From Symbiodinium natans (lineage: Eukaryota > Sar > Dinophyceae > Suessiales > Symbiodiniaceae): a stretch of DNA of 20,000 nt. The notes beneath the pieces were generated by a model, which worked only from the letters and a program-made list of their open reading frames with translations, had not been told where the DNA came from and ran no database searches. Location: positions 200,001-220,000 of the forward strand of contig CAJNDS010002362.1 in assembly GCA_905221605.1 (NCBI GenBank), given 5' to 3'. The translations under genes and the position numbers were made by a program. Each line of letters opens with the position of its first letter. Within the stretch, counting starts at the first letter, position 1. Shown piece after piece: positions 16,298 through 20,000 of this stretch.

Positions 16298-18080
16298 ATG
16301 ACGAACTACCGGGCTTGGGACTCCAAGGCCGATGCTCTCTGCCAGGAGCTTGACGACCAGGACAAGCAGCTTGGTAGCCCAGTGGTACCCTTTACCTTTC
16401 TTTTCTTTGGTTCTGGTTTCCCTTTTAAAAAGTCACCAACCAAAAAGAGGGTGCTCTTGTTAGAATATGGTTGCTGGGCTACCAAGGCAGGATGAAGCAG
16501 CCAACAACGAGGCTCTTGGACTTGCGGACGGCCCCAAGGGTCCACCCACAGCAAAGGCCGAGAAGGAGACTTAGTGGTTCAAAACCCAGCTTTTCAACTT
16601 TTGGCCCCTTATAAGGTCGTCTTCTTCTGAAAGTTTGAACTTTTTGCCCCATGGGTTTTTGGGGAAGTGAGGAGATGGAAGAGCTCAAGGGCCACTCCAA
16701 GCAGCGAGAAGATTTCATCGCGTGGAGCCAGAAGCGCGAGGTGTCGGTGAAGCACACCAATGTGTGTGGTGAGGTGCTGTTGTCGGCAGAGGACTACAAG
16801 GGAAAGGCAGTCCGCATCAACGGCAGTACCGGTGTGGCCTACGTGGTGCCCGCAGAGGCTGACTTGCTCAAGCTCTTGGTGGACAACTGCAGAGACTTAG
16901 GTGCTGGGTGGGTAACCTTTAACCTTTTTGGGTACTATAAATGCCCTTAAAACCCAAAGGTTAACCTTCTTTCCCCTATAGGGAACTCAACACGTAAGGA
17001 GATGTGAGTATCCATGTTCGATCTTCAGTGATCACCTCGACTGTTGAGCTGTACAAATGCAGCCGGCTGGATCTATCTCTGGACCATCCTCTGGGCACCT
17101 TGCAAGTGGACGAGTGCGAGGAGTCTGTGGCGGTGAAGTTTGCAGAACGTGATCACGTAGGGAAAGCCTATCACCAGAACTCCCCTGGTCTCAGCATCTC
17201 GTGGGGCTTCGGCGGGACAGCAAGTGCCACAACGATTGGCAAAGCTGGTGCCTGTCAGCTTCTGACATGCTTGCTGGGCACGGGCTTTCGCACAGAGCCC
17301 GTGAGGCGCGGCGAGGGCGAGTTTCCACTCGATTTCGGCGCAGCAAGTCCAGCGGACCAGCCGGAACCCGAGGCAGCTCCGGCCGCAGAACAAGCGCGGC
17401 AAGAGGCCGAAACCCCAAACCCTAAACCTGAAACCTAAACCCCTAAACCCCCAAACCCCTAACTAAATCCCTAAACCCCTAAACCCCTAAACCCAAAGAA
17501 ACCCTAAATCTCTAAACTCCAACCAAACCCTAAACCCTAAACCCTGAGGCCGAGAAGCACCGCCTGGCCGGCAACGAGATGTTCCGGGCCTCAGACTTTA
17601 GCCAAGCGGCCGCCTTCTACTCGCTGGCACTCAAGCTCCTTAGTAGTCGTGGTTGAAGGGTCTTTCGAGGTTCAGAGTTTAGAGTTTATGGTTTAGGGTT
17701 TTAGGGTTTAGGCGCTCAAGCTTAGTAGTCGTGTAGGTACCCCTTTTTGTTTTTTGCACTTTTTTGGGCGGTTCAAGGTTCCCCTTGTGCTACCAAGGCT
17801 TGCGCCCGAGTCCGGAGCTTCTTGGGCGAATCGTTCCCAGTGTTGGCTCAAGATGGGCGACCTGGAGAAGGCCCTGGCAGACGCGGAGAAGTGCACGCAG
17901 GTCGAGCCGACGAACCCGAAGGGCTGGTTCCGGAAGGGCATCAGCCTGCACGCCATGCAGCGCTACGCCGACGCCATCCCCGCACTCCTGGAGGCTGAGA
18001 AGCTGGAGCCTTCCAACAAACAGGTCTTGGACGCGATCAAGATGGCCCAGCTCATGGCCAGGAAGGCGTCATCCAGCTGA
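16298..18080 (+). CDS. C-CAP/CARP beta-helix plus TPR co-chaperone-like protein
   Basis: Six exons inferred: 16298-16365, 16487-16565, 16672-16891, 16999-17405, 17549-17634, 17798-18080, giving 380 residues with every junction in frame. Residues about 1-50 are a charged N-terminus (MTNYRAWDSKADALCQELDD). Residues about 60-235 resemble the C-CAP/cofactor C-like right-handed beta-helix with CARP-type strands (LYKCSRLDLSLDHPLGTLQV; HQNSPGLSISW). A Glu/Ala/Pro linker follows, then about three TPR helix pairs (residues about 261-370). Compared with the Hsp70/Hsp90 organising protein, the carboxylate-clamp positions read Arg (for Lys), Asn in AGN, Asn in ANRS, and Lys and Arg in PKGWFRKG, so binding of an EEVD tail is plausible. 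The function is inferred: a cytosolic adaptor that links chaperones to an actin- or tubulin-type client. No transit or signal peptide is seen. Introns are GC-AG, GA-AG, GA-AG, GC-AG and GC-AG. Confidence 0.88.
16366..16486. mobile_element. Introner: TPR gene intron 1
   Basis: Perfect 13-bp terminal inverted repeats (CTTGGTAGCCCAG at 16370-16382 and CTGGGCTACCAAG at 16474-16486) lie between direct repeats GCAG (16366-16369 and 16487-16490). Removing one GCAG plus the element as a GC-AG intron restores DKQ|DEAANNEA in frame. This is the clearest introner in the window. Confidence 0.9.
16566..16671. mobile_element. Introner-like: TPR gene intron 2
   Basis: The interior begins CTTAGTGGTTCAAAACCCA and its right part, read in reverse complement, is CTTCCCCAAAAACCCA, an imperfect inverted repeat. 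GGAG lies at both edges. GA-AG splicing joins AEK to EMEELKG in frame; one codon either way cannot be excluded. Confidence 0.65.
16892..16998. mobile_element. Introner: TPR gene intron 3
   Basis: GAGA is duplicated at 16892-16895 and 16999-17002. Inside it the ends CTTAGGTGCTG and CAACACGTAAG are inverted repeats with 9 of 11 matches, and a second inverted pair lies within (AACCTTTTTGGGT / ACCCAAAGGTT). GA-AG splicing gives DNCRDVSIHV, an uninterrupted beta-helix strand. Confidence 0.85.
17406..17548 (-). repeat. Telomere-like array that forms TPR gene intron 4
   Basis: The interval 17411-17545 is almost entirely CCCTAAA-like units (CCCCTAAA and CCTGAAA variants). The 8-bp sequence GAGGCCGA occurs exactly at 17403-17410 and 17546-17553. 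Splicing GC-AG (17406-17548) removes the array and one copy of the repeat and joins RQE to AEKHRLAGNE, the start of the first TPR helix. No CTTGG/CCAAG ends are present, so this intron is not an introner of the type seen elsewhere in the gene. Confidence 0.85.
17635..17797. mobile_element. Introner with nested telomere-like insertion: TPR intron 5
   Basis: The original ends are CTTAGTAG (17639) and CTACCAAG (to 17797), with GCTC/GCTT at the edges. GC-AG splicing gives ALKLAPESGASWANRS in frame. Within the left end, about 20 bp are duplicated (17630-17651, with CTCAAGCTCCTTAGTAGTCG, and 17715-17733, with CTCAAGCTTAGTAGTCGTG), and about 60 bp of degenerate TTTAGGG DNA separates the copies. Confidence 0.8.
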
Positions 18081-18500
18081 AGCTACACCATGCAGCCACA
18101 AGGTTTTGTTGCCCCACAGACCCCAGACCCCAAGCGCCAGAGTTTTCCCTGGTATGGACTAGCACACTAGTGCTGTTGAAACCAGGGGCTCTTGAACGCC
18201 TTCGCCTGCCCAAGTGGCATTGCATCCGCGGTGCCCCGTGTCCTGTGTACAGTGTGCAGGCGAAGTTTGCTTTTCAACTCGTTGAGTCGTGTCGGATAGA
18301 TGCCTGGAGCCTTGCCTGCTAAGTGCGAGCCGAGGAAACCATCCGTAGTTTTGGGAATTGGGGATGTTCAGGGTACTCTGGGCCTGCTTCCGGCAGATAT
18401 CACCCAGAGTTGCGAAAGGGTTGACTTCAGAGTCCTGAATTGAAAGATTTTTTTGGGTGTCCGAAACTGAAAGGTCGAGTGTTCGGGGCTCAAAGTTTAG
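18081..18500. other. Downstream of the TPR gene; no gene seen
   Basis: Presumed 3' untranslated and intergenic DNA. No AATAAA in a telling position and no further reading frame that I can defend. A weak family B-like piece (GGATGTTCAGGGTACTCTGG) is at about 18362. Confidence 0.4.
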
Positions 18501-18865
18501 AAATAAAAGATAAGTAAATGATATGTGTATATATATGTATATATAACGTATATTCTACTGCAGTATTTTACACTACATGACACGATAGGACATTATAATT
18601 TTTGTACATTCCATTATATTCTGTTCTTAATGTTTATGTATTTTACATACATACACACACACATATATATATACATATATGTATATATACATATACATAT
18701 AAATATAAATAAATAAATATAAACAAATTACTATAAATAAAAACAAATAAATATAAACAAATTACTATAAATAAACATAAATAAATAAATTCAAATAGAA
18801 ATAATTAAATAAATAAATATATATATATATATATATGTATTTCTATTCATACTTATATATACACA
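18501..18865. repeat. AT-rich low-complexity island
   Basis: TA, ATAC/ATGT and AAATA/AAACAA simple repeats make up most of about 360 bp, with very low GC. A 36-bp stretch centred on 18720-18770 is partly duplicated (AAACAAATTACTATAAATAA twice). It could be an intron for the exon-like ORF that follows. Confidence 0.85.
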
Positions 18866-18870
18866 CCAAG

Positions 18871-18970
18871 GTCGGTGGCACAGCGGGCCTTCCACTGCGC
18901 CTTTGAGGGCCCGGCAGGCTGTGCCGGGCCAGCCAGGGAGTCCATCGAGGCATCGCTTGCCTGCTCCTGA
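18871..18970 (+). other. Exon-like ORF after a CCAAG end, with stem-loop
   Basis: After CACCAAG, a frame from 18875 to the TGA at 18968-18970 is protein-like (VAQRAFHCAFEGPAGCAG then ESIEASLACS). It overlaps a 9-bp perfect stem (GGCCCGGCA at 18908-18916 and TGCCGGGCC at 18922-18930, loop GGCTG). Unrecognised; it may be a terminal exon. Confidence 0.3.
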
Positions 18971-18973
18971 ATT

Positions 18974-19056
18974 TTAGGGTTCAGGGTTCAGGGTTTAGGG
19001 TTTAGGGTTTAGGGTTTAGGGTTCAGGGTTCAGGGTTCAGGGTTTAGGGTTTCGGG
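18974..19056 (+). repeat. Interstitial TTTAGGG/TTCAGGG block
   Basis: About 12 units. TTCAGGG variants occur in runs at both ends of a TTTAGGG core, suggesting local amplification of variant units. Confidence 0.9.
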
Positions 19057-19181
19057 CAGATGCAAAAGGGTTTAGGGTCTAGGGGTTTAGGCACCCCCTG
19101 AGCCTCCGTACGGGTTTTGAAGAAGGCACCCTATATACAGAAGTAGATGTGAACGATAAAGACATACATCGATTCACAGGT

Positions 19182-19815
19182 GCATGTCATGTATGTCATG
19201 TATGTCATGTATGTAATGTTCGTACTGTATGTAATGTATGTAATGTATGTAATTTATGTTATGTATGTAATGTATGCAATGTATGCAATGTATGCAATGT
19301 ATGTAATGTATGCAATGTATGTAATGTATGTAATGCATGCAATGTATGTAATGTCTGTAATGTATGTAATGGATGTAATGGATGTAATGGATGTAATGTA
19401 TGTAATGTAGTATGTACTGTATGTAATGGAGGTATGTACCGTATGTACTGTAAGTAATGTATGCAATGCATGTCATGTATGTCATGTATGTCATGTATGT
19501 CATGTATGCCATGTATGTCACGTATGTCATGTATGTCATGTACGTCATGCATGTCATGCATGTCATGTATGTCATGTATGTCATGTAATGTAATGCAGTG
19601 TAATTCAATGTAATGCCATGCAACGTATGTACGTATGTATGTATTCATGTATGTTTTCATGTATGTATGTGTGTGTATGTATGTATGTAATGTAGTGTAA
19701 TGTAGTGTAATGTAATGTAATGTAATGTAATGTAATGTAATGTAATGTAATGTAATCATGCATGCATGCATGCATGCATGCATGCATGTATGTATGTATG
19801 TATGTATGTATGTAG
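19182..19815 (+). repeat. Composite ATGT-type satellite
   Basis: Nested simple repeats in consecutive zones: 9-bp units CATGTATGT and AATGTATGT with point variants (19182-19595), a mixed zone, 5-bp TGTAA units (about 19686-19755), alternating ATGC (about 19757-19789) and ATGT (to about 19815). Frames open on both strands throughout have Cys-Asn-Val or Tyr-Val-Met periodicity and are repeat artefacts. The ATGC zone is self-complementary. Confidence 0.95.
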
Positions 19816-20000
19816 CCCATCTAGGGTCCAGGGGCTCCCTATCTAGCTTTCAGGGTTCACTAGTGACAAATGCACTGCAGTCCTCACAAAACAGTTGCTG
19901 TCTCACGCGAAGAGCTTGTGGCGAGGGCACCAAGCTCTTGTGTTGCATCCAAGGCCCTAAGCCCACCCTAAACCCTTTAAAAACAAACAGGACTTTGTTA
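19816..20000. other. Window end; no gene seen
   Basis: Ordinary-complexity sequence with one degenerate CCCTAAA pair near 19965. No supported feature. Confidence 0.4.

Noticed and set aside
19149-19820. ORFs with Cys-Asn-Val, Tyr-Met-Thr or His-Tyr-Ile periodicity
   Set aside because: Satellite translations open in many frames on both strands.

Overview
This window is nuclear DNA of a eukaryote, most likely a photosynthetic (peridinin-type) dinoflagellate. The reasons are: pervasive interstitial TTTAGGG/CCCTAAA repeats; protein-coding exons split by short introns with GC-AG and GA-AG as well as GT-AG ends; introns with terminal inverted repeats and target-site duplications (introner elements, reported in dinoflagellates); and a nuclear gene for a plastid ATP synthase subunit with a multipartite plastid leader. 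No rRNA, tRNA, CRISPR, transposase or bacterial-type operon was seen. Long ORFs in this window mostly reflect simple repeats; the real genes had to be rebuilt from short exons, with reading frame and protein-family motifs as the guide.

Layout. 1-2640 is gene-poor: degenerate telomere-like blocks, several ~110-bp fold-back elements and a 51-bp perfect hairpin. 2640-9390 holds scattered exon-like fragments that I cannot name, more telomere-like blocks, a 46-bp direct duplication around one block, and a ~194-nt pure GAA tract. 9393-16152 is a CmcJ/NvfI/AsaB-like oxidoreductase gene (seven or eight visible exons; its 5' end was not found). Its sixth visible intron (11002-15873) contains a complete-looking second gene on the same strand, the plastid ATP synthase subunit b' (11376 to about 14213 or beyond). 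16298-18080 is a six-exon gene for a 380-residue protein that combines a C-CAP/CARP-type beta-helix with an Hsp70/Hsp90-binding type TPR domain. 18081-20000 has no recognised gene: AT-rich sequence, one exon-like ORF, a telomere-like block and a long ATGT-type satellite.

The unifying theme is intron creation. Several introns begin CTTGG/CTTAG and end CCAAG/GTAAG just inside short target duplications (GCAG, GAGA, GCAT). Two families of intergenic fold-back elements carry the same ends. Independently, blocks of telomere-like repeats lie between direct repeats of host sequence, and one of them forms the whole of intron 4 of the TPR gene. The window therefore suggests two routes to new introns: MITE-like introners and insertion of telomeric repeat DNA.

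The three genes show no obvious shared pathway. Splice junctions were inferred by eye from frame, family alignment remembered in general terms, and target duplications; no transcript data were available.
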